The notes: a model not told the origin generated them from the letters alone. DNA of 64,000 nucleotides from Rhizobium sophoriradicis (GCF_003939025.1 NZ_RQIH01000023.1:1-64000), one strand, 5' to 3'. Shown: positions 8,305 to 17,895, numbered from the stretch's first letter. Numbers and translations are program-made.

Positions 8305-10089
8305 TCAGTGATTATGCCTCGGTGGTCTTTTCGCGATCTGGCGGAAGTCCGCTGCCCCTTCCAGAACAGCGCCATCGACCAGCTGCGTGACGGAACGGCG
8401 GTAGATTTGCTGCCACGGCGTCGCATCCGCCGGCACCGGTGGAATGCCCTCGCCCTTGCGCCGTTCGATCTCGGCGCCATCCACCAGCATGTCGCAGCGC
8501 CCGTGGTTGAAGTCGATGCAGATCGTGTCGCCGCTGCGAAGCCAGGCCAGGCCGCCGCCGGCAGCGCTCTCCGGCGAAGCGTTGAGGATCGAGGGGCTGT
8601 CCGCCGTGCCCGACTGACGGCCGTCGCCGATCGTCGGCAGGCTACGGATGCCGCGCTTCAGAAGATGATCCGGCGGCTGCATGTTCACAACCTCGGCCGA
8701 CCCCGGCCAGCCGAGCGGCCCGGCGCCGCGGATCACCAAGATCGTATTCTCGTCGATGCCGAGGGCGGGATCGTTGATGCGACGGTGATAATCTTCCGAG
8801 CCGTCGAAGACGACCGCCTTACCCTCAAAGACGCCTTCTCGCCCGGGCTCCTGGAGATAGCGCCGACGGAAATCCTCTGAAACCACACTCATCTTCATGA
8901 TGGCGAAGTCGAAGAGATTGCCCTTGAGAACGAGGAAACCGGCGCGCTCCTTCAGCGGGTCGTCGAACCGCCGGATGACCTCGCGGTCGCTGGCCTCCCG
9001 CCCCTTCAGGTTCTCGGCCATCGTCCTACCCGTCACCGTGCGACAGTCGCCGTCGAGTTTTCCGGCCTGCAGCAGCTCCCACATGATCGCCGGGGTGCCG
9101 CCGGCGCGGTGATATCGCTCGCCGAGATAGGCGCCGGCCGGTTGGACATTGGCCAGCAGCGGGATATCGAAGCCATGCACCTGCCAGTCGTCGGGATAAA
9201 GTTCAACACCGGCATGCTTGGCCATGGCCGCCAGATGCGGCTGTGCATTGGTCGAGCCGCCGATCGCCGAATTGGTACGGATGGCATTGAGGAACGCCGC
9301 CCGCGTCAGGATATCCGACGGCTTCAGGTCCTCGAACACGATCTCGACGGCCCGCCGCCCGGTGCGGTAGGCCATCTGGCCGCGCTCGCGATAAGCAGCC
9401 GGAATGGCGCCGCACCCGGTCAGCGACAGGCCGAGCGCTTCGGCCAGCGCATTCATCGTCGAAGCGGTGCCCATCGTGTTGCAGTGGCCGACGGAAGGAG
9501 CCGAATCGAGCGCCGCCTGCAGAAACTCCTCCCGGTCGATTTCGCCTGCCGCATATTTCCGCCGCATCCGCCAGATCACCGTGCCGGAGCCCGCCAGTTC
9601 CCCCTCGTGCCAGCCGTCGAGCATCGGCCCGCCGGAGAGCACGATCGCCGGAATATCGACCGTCGACGCAGCCATGATCGCCGAAGGCGTGGTCTTGTCG
9701 CAGCCGGTGGTCAGCACCACACCATCGAGCGGGTAGCCGTAGAGGATTTCGACGAGACCGAGATAGGCGAGATTGCGGTCGAGTCCGGCCGTCGGGCGCT
9801 TGCAGTTCTCGAAGATCGGATGTGTCGGAAATTCGATCGGAATGCCGCCGGCATCTCGAATGCCGTCGCGCACGCGCTTGGCGAGTTCGATATGCACGCG
9901 ATTGCAGGGCGTAAGATCGCTGCCGCTCTGGGCAATCCCGATGACCGGCTTGCCGGAGCGTAGCTCTTCCGGCGTGATGCCGTAATTCATGAAACGCTCG
10001 AGGTAGAGCGCTGCCATATCGATATGATCGGGATTGTCGAACCAATCCTGCGAACGCAGGCGGCGTGTCTTCGTTTGGCTGTCCGTCAT
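8305..10089 (-). CDS. xylD: D-xylonate dehydratase (IlvD/Edd family)
   Basis: The enzyme dehydrates D-xylonate to 2-dehydro-3-deoxy-D-xylonate in the non-phosphorylating xylose pathway; it is cytoplasmic and contains an Fe-S cluster. The 594-residue protein closely follows Caulobacter XylD as I remember it, from the RSQDWFDNPDHIDM start to the PRHNH end. The three expected cluster cysteines are in PCNR (C62), TTGCDKT (C130) and GHCNTMG (C203). Related L-arabonate dehydratases are shorter and end differently, but that activity cannot be excluded. The ATG at 10089 has a GGGAGG site just upstream; an upstream in-frame extension lacks one. No xylose dehydrogenase or lactonase gene is adjacent. 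Confidence 0.9.
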   Translation of the reverse strand: MTDSQTKTRRLRSQDWFDNPDHIDMAALYLERFMNYGITPEELRSGKPVIGIAQSGSDLTPCNRVHIELAKRVRDGIRDAGGIPIEFPTHPIFENCKRPTAGLDRNLAYLGLVEILYGYPLDGVVLTTGCDKTTPSAIMAASTVDIPAIVLSGGPMLDGWHEGELAGSGTVIWRMRRKYAAGEIDREEFLQAALDSAPSVGHCNTMGTASTMNALAEALGLSLTGCGAIPAAYRERGQMAYRTGRRAVEIVFEDLKPSDILTRAAFLNAIRTNSAIGGSTNAQPHLAAMAKHAGVELYPDDWQVHGFDIPLLANVQPAGAYLGERYHRAGGTPAIMWELLQAGKLDGDCRTVTGRTMAENLKGREASDREVIRRFDDPLKERAGFLVLKGNLFDFAIMKMSVVSEDFRRRYLQEPGREGVFEGKAVVFDGSEDYHRRINDPALGIDENTILVIRGAGPLGWPGSAEVVNMQPPDHLLKRGIRSLPTIGDGRQSGTADSPSILNASPESAAGGGLAWLRSGDTICIDFNHGRCDMLVDGAEIERRKGEGIPPVPADATPWQQIYRRSVTQLVDGAVLEGAADFRQIAKRPPRHNH

Positions 10090-10377
10090 TACCATCCTCC
10101 CGATCGGCCACACTTCTCTTCGAAGTCGAGAAGCGGGGGCCTTCCGCCCGTACCACCATCTTCCGCAAGCGCTCCGGCCTTCGGCGTTGCGTATCCAGAT
10201 GGCGGAGGTAAGGCCGCGCCGCTCCTCCCAGCTGCTATCCGTCTTTGATAGTCTCCTCGGCCATGGTTGCAACCGTTTTGATGCACGTAAAGCATTTTTG
10301 TCGGATGGCCGAAAAACGATACGGGCGAGAACCGAAGTTCCCGCCCGATTTACTCGACAAAGGAAGGTTGAATTGCG

Positions 10378-13300
10378 TTATTCGGCAGCGAGCCGGATGA
10401 CTTCGGCCTCTTCCTCCTTGTGCTCGTCCGGCTTGTGCTGGACGAGCGGACGGTTGCCCGTCATCCGGCGCAACAGCACGTAGAAGACAGGCGTCATGAA
10501 GATGCCGAACAACGTCACGCCGATCATGCCGGAGAAGACCGCGACACCCATGGCTGCACGCATTTCCGCACCGGCGCCTGTGGAGACGACGAGCGGCACG
10601 ACGCCCATGATGAAGGCCATGGAGGTCATGAGGATCGGGCGAAGGCGCAGACGGCTGGCCTCGACCGCTGCCTCGCGCGGCGTTCTGCCTTCGAACTCCA
10701 GTTCGCGGGCGAATTCGACGATGAGGATCGCGTTCTTCGCCGAGAGGCCGACAAGGACGACTAGGCCGATCTGAGTGAAGATGTTGTTGTCTCCACCGGT
10801 GAGCCAGACGCCCGTCAAGGCCGCCAGCACGCCCATCGGCACGATCATGATGATCGCAAGCGGCAGCGTCAAGCTTTCATACTGGGCGGCGAGCATCAGG
10901 AAGACGAGCAGCAGCGCCAGCGGGAAGACCACCACGCTCGAATTGCCGGCCAGGATCTGCTGATAGGTCAAATCCGTCCATTCGAAGTCGATGCCGGCAG
11001 GCAGGGTCTCGCGAAGGATCTTCTCGATTGCCGCCTGGGCCTGGCCGGAGGAGAAGCCCGGCGCCGGACCGCCGTTGATATCGGCGGCAAGGAAGCCGTT
11101 GTAACGGTTGGCGCGTTCCGGACCGGTGCTTGGCTCGACCTTCAACAGGGCAGAAAGCGGGATCATCTCACCCGATGCCGAACGGACCTTCAACTGGCCG
11201 ATATCTTCCGGCTGGGCGCGGAATTTCGCATCGGCCTGCACACGGACGCTGTAGGTGCGGCCGAAGGCGTTGAAGTCGTTCACATAGAGCGAACCGAGAT
11301 AGATCTGCAGCGTCTGGAAGACGTCGGTGACGGAAACTCCGAGCTGCTCGGCCTTGGCGCGGTCGAGATCGGCATAGAGCTGCGGCACGTTGATCTGGAA
11401 GCTGGAGAACAGCCCGGCAAGTTCGGGCGTCTGATAGGCCTTGGCAAGCACCGCCTTGGTCGCCTCGTCGAGCGCCTGGTTGCCGAGACCGGCGCGATCC
11501 TCGATCTGCAGCTTGAAACCGCCCGTCGTGCCGAGACCGTTGACCGGCGGCGGCGGGAACATGGCGATGAAGGCGTCCTGGATGGCGCCGAACTTTTGGT
11601 TCAGCGTCATGGCGATGGCGCCGCCCGAGAGATCGGGCGTCTTGCGCTCCTCGAAGTCCTTCAGCGTCACGAAGACGATGCCGGCATTCGAAGAATTGGT
11701 GAAGCCGTTGATCGACAGGCCCGGAAAGGCGATCGCATTGGCAACGCCCGGCTGGGCGAGAGCAATGTCGGTCATCCGTTTGATCACATCTTCGGTGCGG
11801 TCGAGGCTGGCGGCATCCGGCAGCTGGGCAAAGCCGATCAGATACTGCTTGTCCTGCGACGGCACGAAGCCGCCCGGGACAGTGGTGAACATGCTGTAGG
11901 TCGCGCCGACCAGCGCCAGATAGACCACCATGACGATGCTCTTGCGCGACACCAGCCCGCCCACACCCTTGCCGTAGGCATTCGAACCGGCGCCGAAGAC
12001 ACGGTTGAAGCCGCGGAAGAACCAGCCGAAAATGGCGTCCATGAACCGCGTCAGCCAATCCTTCGGCGCATGGTGACCCTTCAAGAGAAGGGCTGCGAGC
12101 GCCGGAGAAAGGGTGAGCGAGTTGAAGGCGGAGATGACGGTCGAGATCGCGATCGTCAGCGCGAACTGGCGATAGAACTGACCCGACAGGCCGGAGATGA
12201 AGGCGAGCGGCACGAAGACCGCGACAAGGACCAGCGCGATCGCCACTATCGGGCCGGAGACCTCCTTCATCGCCTTGTAGGTGGCCGCCCGCGGCGACAG
12301 CCCATGCTCGATATTGCGTTCGACGTTTTCGACCACGACGATCGCGTCGTCGACGACGATGCCGATCGCCAGCACCAGACCAAACAGACTAAGCGCGTTG
12401 ATCGAGAAGCCGAAGACATACATGACCGCGAAGGTGCCGATGATCGAGACCGGAACCGCGATCAGCGGAATGATCGAGGCGCGCCATGTCTGCAGGAACA
12501 GGATGACGACAAGGACGACGAGCGCGACAGCTTCGAGCAGCGTATCGATGACCTTCTCGATCGAGGCGCGCACGAATTTCGTCGTATCGTAGACGATCTC
12601 GTATTTGACGCCGTCAGGCATGGCCAGCTGCAGCTGGTCCATGGTCGCGCGCACATTGTCGGCGATCTCGATCGCGTTCGAACCGGGCGCCTGAAGAACG
12701 GCGACGGCAACAGCCGGCTTGCCGTCGAGCAGCGAGCGCAGCGTATAGTCGGCGGCGCCGAGCTCGATGCGGGCGATATCGCGAAGGCGGGTGATCTCGC
12801 CGTTGGCGCCCGTCTTCACGATGATGTTGCCGAACTCTTCGGGCGTGCGCAGACGGCCCTGAGCATTGACGTTGAGCTGAAGATCGACGCCCGGCTGGCT
12901 GGGCGACGCGCCGATGATGCCGGCGGCGGCCTGGACGTTCTGCGAGCTGATGGCGTTGCTGATATCGCTGGCGGCGAGATCATGCTCGGCGGCCTTCTGC
13001 GGATCGATCCAGACGCGCATCGAATAGTCGCCGGCCCCGAAAACCTGCACCTGGCCGACGCCCGGAATGCGGGCGAGCCGGTCCTTGACGTTGAGGGTCG
13101 CGTAGTTGCGCAGATAGGTGATGTCGTGACTGTTTCCGTCGGAGACGAGGTTGACGACCATGATGAAGTCGGGCGAGCTCTTGACCGTGGTGATGCCCAG
13201 CGCGCGGACTTCCGCCGGCAGGCGCGGCTCGGCTTGCGAAACGCGGTTCTGTACGAGCTGCTGCGCCTTGTCGGGATCGGTGCCGAGCTTGAAGGTGACG

Positions 13301-13578
13301 GTCACGTTGAGCACGCCGTCCGACGTCGCCTGGCTCGACATGTAGAGCATGTCCTCGACGCCATTGATCTGCTCTTCGAGCGGTGTCGCCACCGTTTCGG
13401 CAATGACGCTCGGATTGGCGCCGGGATAGGTGGCGCGCACGACGACCGACGGCGGCACGACGTTGGGATATTCGGAAATCGGCAGCGCCCTCAGGCCGAT
13501 CAGACCGGCGACCACGATGAGGACCGAAAGGACGCCGGCAAAAACCGGGCGGTCGACAAAGAATCTGGAGATGTTCAT
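10378..13578 (-). CDS. RND efflux pump inner-membrane permease (HAE1/AcrB-MexF type)
   Basis: The protein has 1,066 residues and is a proton-driven multidrug exporter of the inner membrane. It starts MNISRFFVDRPVFAGVLSVL, the typical AcrB-family start. Twelve helices in two bundles enclose two large periplasmic domains. The helix-4 proton-relay pair lies in the GIVVDDAIVVVENVERN segment, and the family sequence FFVDRP is intact. The ATG at 13578 has GGAGAG upstream; an in-frame start at 13692 would overlap the adaptor gene. It is transcribed with the adaptor gene upstream (115 bp gap). No TolC-like outer-membrane channel gene lies nearby, so an unlinked one is presumably used. Confidence 0.93.
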   Translation of the reverse strand: MNISRFFVDRPVFAGVLSVLIVVAGLIGLRALPISEYPNVVPPSVVVRATYPGANPSVIAETVATPLEEQINGVEDMLYMSSQATSDGVLNVTVTFKLGTDPDKAQQLVQNRVSQAEPRLPAEVRALGITTVKSSPDFIMVVNLVSDGNSHDITYLRNYATLNVKDRLARIPGVGQVQVFGAGDYSMRVWIDPQKAAEHDLAASDISNAISSQNVQAAAGIIGASPSQPGVDLQLNVNAQGRLRTPEEFGNIIVKTGANGEITRLRDIARIELGAADYTLRSLLDGKPAVAVAVLQAPGSNAIEIADNVRATMDQLQLAMPDGVKYEIVYDTTKFVRASIEKVIDTLLEAVALVVLVVILFLQTWRASIIPLIAVPVSIIGTFAVMYVFGFSINALSLFGLVLAIGIVVDDAIVVVENVERNIEHGLSPRAATYKAMKEVSGPIVAIALVLVAVFVPLAFISGLSGQFYRQFALTIAISTVISAFNSLTLSPALAALLLKGHHAPKDWLTRFMDAIFGWFFRGFNRVFGAGSNAYGKGVGGLVSRKSIVMVVYLALVGATYSMFTTVPGGFVPSQDKQYLIGFAQLPDAASLDRTEDVIKRMTDIALAQPGVANAIAFPGLSINGFTNSSNAGIVFVTLKDFEERKTPDLSGGAIAMTLNQKFGAIQDAFIAMFPPPPVNGLGTTGGFKLQIEDRAGLGNQALDEATKAVLAKAYQTPELAGLFSSFQINVPQLYADLDRAKAEQLGVSVTDVFQTLQIYLGSLYVNDFNAFGRTYSVRVQADAKFRAQPEDIGQLKVRSASGEMIPLSALLKVEPSTGPERANRYNGFLAADINGGPAPGFSSGQAQAAIEKILRETLPAGIDFEWTDLTYQQILAGNSSVVVFPLALLLVFLMLAAQYESLTLPLAIIMIVPMGVLAALTGVWLTGGDNNIFTQIGLVVLVGLSAKNAILIVEFARELEFEGRTPREAAVEASRLRLRPILMTSMAFIMGVVPLVVSTGAGAEMRAAMGVAVFSGMIGVTLFGIFMTPVFYVLLRRMTGNRPLVQHKPDEHKEEEAEVIRLAAE

Positions 13579-13693
13579 ATCAAAGCCCTCTCCGGGGTGA
13601 ACATGGATGCGAAGTCCCTCTCCGGCGGCTGGGAGCCGCCGGCGGGTGAAATCAATTCGGCTATTGACCTTCCCCCACAGGGAAAGGCGCAAA

Positions 13694-14884
13694 TTACTGA
13701 GCGGTCGCGACCTTCTCTTCCATCTGCGGAATGACGACGGCGCCAGGACGAATGCGCTGCAGACCGTTGACGACGATCTTCTCGCCGGCGCTCAGGCCGC
13801 TTTCGACCACCCGCTGACCGTCAGACAGCGTGCCGAGCTGGACCTGCCGGTAGGCGACCTTGTTCTCGCCGTCGACGATGAAGACGAACTTCTTGTCCTG
13901 GTCGGTGCCGACAGCACGGTCGCTGATGACGATCTTGTTCTCAGCCTTCGGCTGGCCCATGCGCACCCGCACGAACTGGCCGGGGATCAGACGCCCGCCC
14001 GGATTGTCGAAGACGGCGCGCACGCTGATCGTGCCGCTTGATGCATCGACCTCATTGTCGATCAGTTGCAGCTTGCCCTTGATCGGGGTGCCATCATCCG
14101 CGAGCGTGCCGATTTCGACCGGGATCTGTTCGACCGGCGGCAGGGCGCCGTCCGTCTGCGGCAGCTGGGCAAGGGCGCGCGTCACCATTTCCTCGCTGGC
14201 ATTGAAGCTCGCATAGATCGGATCGACCGAAACCAGCGTCGTCAGTTCAGGCGAAGCCGAGCCGGCCGCAACCAGGTTGCCCGTGGTCACCTCGATCTTG
14301 CCGATGCGGCCCGAAACCGGCGCCCGCACCTCAGTGTAATCGAGATCGAGCTGAGCCGACTGCAGAGCGGCCTGCGCCGAACGCAGCCCCGCCTGCGCCT
14401 CGGCCAGCGCGCTTTGACGCTGATCGAGATCGCTTTGGGAGATGGTGCGGTTGTCGGAAAGCCTGCGGCCGCGATCGAGCTCGGTCTGCGCCAGGCTGAC
14501 CTTGGCTTCAGCCGAAGCGACCTGGCCCTGCGCCTGCGCCACGCTCGCCTGGTAAGGAGCCGGGTCGATGGTGAACAGCAGGTCGCCCTGCTTGACCAGC
14601 GCACCTTCACGGAAGGCCACCGACAGGATGGCGCCGGCGACGCGGGAACGAACCTGGACACGGTCGACGGCTTCGAGGCGGCCGGAGAAATTTTCCCATG
14701 CCGTTACGTCGCGCGCCGCGACGACGGCAACCGTCACCGGCACGGCGGGAGGCTGCGCCGGCGCGGAAGCGGCCGTGGCGGTCGTGCTCATCGGCAGTTC
14801 GAAAAACAATGCAGCGCCGGAAACCGACGCAATAAGACCCATGCCGGCGCCCACCAGGGCCCAGCGCTTGCTTCTGGACGTCAT
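13694..14884 (-). CDS. RND efflux periplasmic adaptor (MexE/AcrA-type membrane fusion protein)
   Basis: The 396-residue adaptor links the RND permease to an outer-membrane channel. An N-terminal hydrophobic segment (about 8-28) serves as signal or anchor. It is followed by a lipoyl-like half (VRSRVAGAILSVAFREGALV, DLLFTIDPAPY), a coiled-coil hairpin rich in Ala, Gln and Leu (about 110-185), the second lipoyl half (RAPVSGRIGKIEV) and the beta-barrel region. It lies directly upstream of its permease on the same strand. The putative hydrolase gene upstream is only 46 bp away and may be in the same transcript. Confidence 0.92.
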   Translation of the reverse strand: MTSRSKRWALVGAGMGLIASVSGAALFFELPMSTTATAASAPAQPPAVPVTVAVVAARDVTAWENFSGRLEAVDRVQVRSRVAGAILSVAFREGALVKQGDLLFTIDPAPYQASVAQAQGQVASAEAKVSLAQTELDRGRRLSDNRTISQSDLDQRQSALAEAQAGLRSAQAALQSAQLDLDYTEVRAPVSGRIGKIEVTTGNLVAAGSASPELTTLVSVDPIYASFNASEEMVTRALAQLPQTDGALPPVEQIPVEIGTLADDGTPIKGKLQLIDNEVDASSGTISVRAVFDNPGGRLIPGQFVRVRMGQPKAENKIVISDRAVGTDQDKKFVFIVDGENKVAYRQVQLGTLSDGQRVVESGLSAGEKIVVNGLQRIRPGAVVIPQMEEKVATAQ

Positions 14885-14930
14885 CAGTACTCTCCTTACG
14901 GCCCCAAGCCGCTCAAATATCAGATCTTCT

Positions 14931-15746
14931 TCAATGCAATTGCGGTTGGACGCCTACGTCCTGAAGGAAACTTCCGAAGTGGCGGCTGACGTGTTCCTGC
15001 CAATCGGGCGCTTCCCCGGATTTCCCACCATAAATCGAGGGCCAGCCCGTCCCGGCGGGAAGGACATGCTGGCGCACACCGACGCCGGCCTTCTTCAGGC
15101 GGGCACCGTAACCAATTGTTTCGTCGTGCAGAGGATCGTCCTCGGCGGTGAAGATCAGCGCAGGGGCGACGCCTGAAAGACGCGAACAGAGGCAAGGTGC
15201 CGCGTAAGGGTGGCAACCGCCGCCGCTTAAGTAATGGCTCCAGCCCTCAGTCCAGCGTTGCCGCATGCCGATGGCTTCCGCTTTGCGGATAGAGGAGGTG
15301 CCCATGAAGGGATCAAGCAATGGCGAAATCAGCACCTGGCCGTCGAGCGCGTCGGGCAGCTGGTCGCGCGCTTTCAGCGCCACACCGGCGGCGACATTGC
15401 CGCCTGCCTCCTCACCGGCAACGAATAACAGCGACTTGCGGTCGCCAAGACCGGCAGCGCGCTTGTTGGCGAGATAGGTAAAAACGGAAAAGGAAACTTC
15501 CAACACTTGCGGAAACAGGTTGCCGGACAGGCTGCTGTAATCGACGGCGGCGACGATGGCGCCTGATTTGGCGAGGCTGATCGCCACCGGCCGGTCGACA
15601 TTTGTCTCCCGATCTAGAAACGCGCCGCCATGCAGGTAAAGCACGATCGGCGGCCCTTTGCCGTAATCGGCGCCCTGGTAGATGCGTGCGGAAACGGGGC
15701 CGATGGCCACCTTGTCCAGCATCATATCTTTCCATTCCACCGTCAT
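14931..15746 (-). CDS. Alpha/beta-hydrolase-fold protein (HSL-like) lacking catalytic Ser and His
   Basis: The fold and order of motifs match the hormone-sensitive-lipase group of carboxylesterases. An HGGAF oxyanion-hole motif (about 39-43) is followed by a nucleophile-elbow region and an acid segment AEDDPLHDE. In this family the elbow reads GDSAGG; here it reads GEEAGG, so the nucleophile serine is Glu113. The C-terminal segment where the catalytic His should lie reads LPAGTGWPSIYG, with no His. Ordinary esterase activity is therefore unlikely, and a binding or sensory role is possible. GTG 15773 and ATG 15767 are alternative starts. It is divergent from a LysR gene and 46 bp upstream of the RND adaptor. 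Confidence 0.8.
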   Translation of the reverse strand: MTVEWKDMMLDKVAIGPVSARIYQGADYGKGPPIVLYLHGGAFLDRETNVDRPVAISLAKSGAIVAAVDYSSLSGNLFPQVLEVSFSVFTYLANKRAAGLGDRKSLLFVAGEEAGGNVAAGVALKARDQLPDALDGQVLISPLLDPFMGTSSIRKAEAIGMRQRWTEGWSHYLSGGGCHPYAAPCLCSRLSGVAPALIFTAEDDPLHDETIGYGARLKKAGVGVRQHVLPAGTGWPSIYGGKSGEAPDWQEHVSRHFGSFLQDVGVQPQLH

Positions 15747-15797
15747 GGTTCCGGCCTTTGTACGCATCGCCACTGACCGACAACGCTGTCGCTTGCA

Positions 15798-15838
15798 TTT
15801 TGTACAAAAAAGATATTGTTATTCAGAACAGGGAATAA
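15798..15838. promoter_or_regulatory. Two dyads in the divergent hydrolase/LysR promoter region
   Basis: TTTTGTACAAAA (15798-15809) is a perfect 12-bp palindrome. TTATTC (15819-15824) and GAATAA (15833-15838) form a second dyad with an 8-base spacer. Both lie between the hydrolase gene (minus) and the LysR gene (plus), where LysR-family regulators usually bind. The assignment as operators is inference. Confidence 0.5.
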
Positions 15839-15909
15839 GAAGTGATATCGCGATTACACTGTTCCAATTCTCGAATAATGGTGCAACGCAAACTGCGGAC
15901 TTGAAACCG

Positions 15910-16821
15910 ATGGATCAGCTTTCGGCAATGCGTGTCTTCATCCGCGTGGTGGAGACGGGCAATTTCACCCGCGCCGCCGACATGCTCGCCATGCCCAAGG
16001 CGACGGTGACCAATCTTATCCAGGGCCTGGAGGCGCATCTGCGCACCAAGCTTCTGAACCGTACCACGCGCCGGGTGATGGTGACCACGGACGGCGCGCT
16101 TTATTACGAACGCGCCGCGCAGCTTATCTCCGAACTGGAGGAACTCGACGGCAGCCTCTCCAATTCGCAGAGCCTGCCGAGCGGGCGGCTGCGCGTCGAG
16201 ATGAGCGGCGCCTTTGCTGATGCGATCGTCGTCCCGGCGCTGTGCGACTTTTATCAGCGCTATCCCGATATCCGTCTGGACCTCGGCGTCAGCGACCGCA
16301 CGGTGGATTATCTGGTCGAAAATGTCGATTGCGCGCTGCGGGCCGGCACGCCCACCGACCAGTCGCTGATCGCCCGGCGCGTCTCGGAGATGGAGCTCAT
16401 CACCTGCGCTTCGCCAAGTTACATCCAGAAATTCGGCATGCCCGAACGCCCTGAAGATCTGGAGGCCGCACACTACTCGGTCAATTATTTCCGCGCTCAG
16501 AACAACCGGACGCTGCCCTTCGAATTTCGCAGGGACAACGAGACGATCGAGACCAACCCGCGCTACATCGCCTCCGTCAACGACAGCCGCACCTATCTGA
16601 CCGCGGCACTGACGGGGCTTGGCGTCGCGCAGGTGCCGACCTTCATGGTGCGCGAACCGATGCGGCGGGGCGAACTCGTCCGCGTGCTGCCGGAATGGCG
16701 CCGCGATCCGATCCCGCTCTATGTCGTCTATCCGCCGAACCGTCACCTCAGCAACAAGGTCCGCGTCTTCGTCGACTGGCTGGTGAAGCTTCTGGTCGAG
16801 GCCAGGCTGAACGACTATTGA
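15910..16821 (+). CDS. LysR-family transcriptional regulator
   Basis: The protein has 303 residues, the usual LysR length. The N-terminal winged helix-turn-helix (MDQLSAMRVFIRVVETGNFT start, AADMLAMPKATVTNLIQGLE helix region) is followed by an effector-binding domain of the PBP2 type from about residue 90. The internal ATG at 15910 fits the family start; the frame is open upstream to 15682 but only within the divergent gene's region. It is divergent from the hydrolase gene and may control it together with the downstream RND pump. The ligand is unknown. Confidence 0.92.
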   Translation: MDQLSAMRVFIRVVETGNFTRAADMLAMPKATVTNLIQGLEAHLRTKLLNRTTRRVMVTTDGALYYERAAQLISELEELDGSLSNSQSLPSGRLRVEMSGAFADAIVVPALCDFYQRYPDIRLDLGVSDRTVDYLVENVDCALRAGTPTDQSLIARRVSEMELITCASPSYIQKFGMPERPEDLEAAHYSVNYFRAQNNRTLPFEFRRDNETIETNPRYIASVNDSRTYLTAALTGLGVAQVPTFMVREPMRRGELVRVLPEWRRDPIPLYVVYPPNRHLSNKVRVFVDWLVKLLVEARLNDY

Positions 16822-16888
16822 GCGGCAAAACAGATACGGCCCGGAAGGCAGGGGAACCTTCGACGGGCCGCAATATTTTGAACATCGG

Positions 16889-16919
16889 GCCTGTCGCGCC
16901 GCAGAGCGGCGCGGCAGGC
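16889..16919. terminator. Strong GC-rich hairpin between convergent lysR and SDR genes
   Basis: GCCTGTCGCGCCGC (16889-16902) pairs with GCGGCGCGGCAGGC (16906-16919) across an AGA loop, with a single T-G wobble. It lies between two convergent genes, the usual place for a bidirectional terminator. There is no long T-run on either side, so it may act with Rho or as an mRNA 3'-end stabiliser. Confidence 0.55.
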
Positions 16920-17051
16920 TCTGGAGGTTCGTAAGAGAGCGTCAGGGAACTCCACTCTCTCGCGATAAATCCGTTATAAGCACTCTCCATAAAATTGTAA
17001 GAGGAAAAACTCACAAGCGCCGTTCACATAATCGCGATGAGGTCGGCCTGG

Positions 17052-17795
17052 TCAGACCATGCCGCCATTGGCGCGCAGCGTCTGGCCATTGATCCAGCCG
17101 CCGTCCGGGCCGGCGAGGAAGGCGACTGACGAGGCGATGTCCTCGGGCGTGGCGAGGCGCTCCAGCGGGTTCATCTTCGCCATGCGGACGACGAGTTCTT
17201 CCGATTTGCCGTCGAGAAAAAGATCGGTGGCGACAGGACCGGGCGCAATCGCATTGACGGTAATATTGCGGCCGCGCATTTCCTTGGCCATGATCGCCGT
17301 TAGCGTTTCGACGGCCGCCTTGGTCGCGGCGTAGACGCCGTAGGTTTCAAGCTTCAGCCCGACGACCGAAGTCGAGAAATTGATGACCCGGCCGCCGTCG
17401 CGCAAACGCTTGGCCGCTTCCCTCAGCGTGTTGAAGGTGCCCTTGAGGTTGACATCGATCTGCCGGTCGAAGTTCTCATCGTCAGCCTCGGCGAGCGACG
17501 AGAGCATCATGATGCCGGCATTGTTGACGAGCACGTCGATGCCACCGAAAGCAGTTTCCGCGGCATCGAACATGCGGCGCACGGCGTCCGCATCGCTGAC
17601 ATCGGCTTTCGCGGTCAGCGCCTCGCCGCCGGCCAGCTCGATCTCCCGGGCCAGTTCTTCGGCCGGCACGGCATTGCCGGAATAGTTGAGGACGACAGTG
17701 AAACCGTCTCTGGCGAGGCGCTTGGCGACCGCCGCGCCGATACCGCGCGAAGCGCCGGTAACCAGTGCGACCTTGCTGCTTTGGTTGGAAGTCAT
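17052..17795 (-). CDS. SDR-family oxidoreductase (3-oxoacyl-ACP reductase-like)
   Basis: This is a classical short-chain dehydrogenase of 247 residues. The dinucleotide-binding motif TGASRGIG lies near residue 14, and NNAG occurs in VLVNNAGIM. The catalytic Ser is in NFSTSVVG and the catalytic YxxxK in YAATK. The C-terminus GGWINGQTLRANGGMV is typical of FabG-like enzymes. The substrate cannot be set from sequence. It is divergent from the interrupted LysR gene (118 bp), which probably once regulated it. Confidence 0.9.
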   Translation of the reverse strand: MTSNQSSKVALVTGASRGIGAAVAKRLARDGFTVVLNYSGNAVPAEELAREIELAGGEALTAKADVSDADAVRRMFDAAETAFGGIDVLVNNAGIMMLSSLAEADDENFDRQIDVNLKGTFNTLREAAKRLRDGGRVINFSTSVVGLKLETYGVYAATKAAVETLTAIMAKEMRGRNITVNAIAPGPVATDLFLDGKSEELVVRMAKMNPLERLATPEDIASSVAFLAGPDGGWINGQTLRANGGMV

Positions 17796-17861
17796 TGTTC
17801 TTCTCCTTCATCTGCGCCGCAGCGGGTTTTCGACGGAAAGAAGATGCGCCTTTTGCCAGTG

Positions 17862-17895
17862 CGGATAATCGTGCATTCTTCGGCATCATTATCCG
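17862..17895. promoter_or_regulatory. Inverted repeat in the divergent SDR/lysR promoter region
   Basis: CGGATAAT (17862-17869) and ATTATCCG (17888-17895) are perfect 8-base arms separated by 18 bases. They lie between the SDR start (17795) and the LysR-type gene start (17914). A LysR operator or a hairpin in the leader are both possible. Confidence 0.45.

Noticed and set aside
11596..13734. A 712-codon open frame antisense to the first RND permease
   Set aside because: It mirrors the third-position GC bias of the permease gene, has a composition rich in Arg and Asp with no family pattern, and no ribosome site. It is a shadow.
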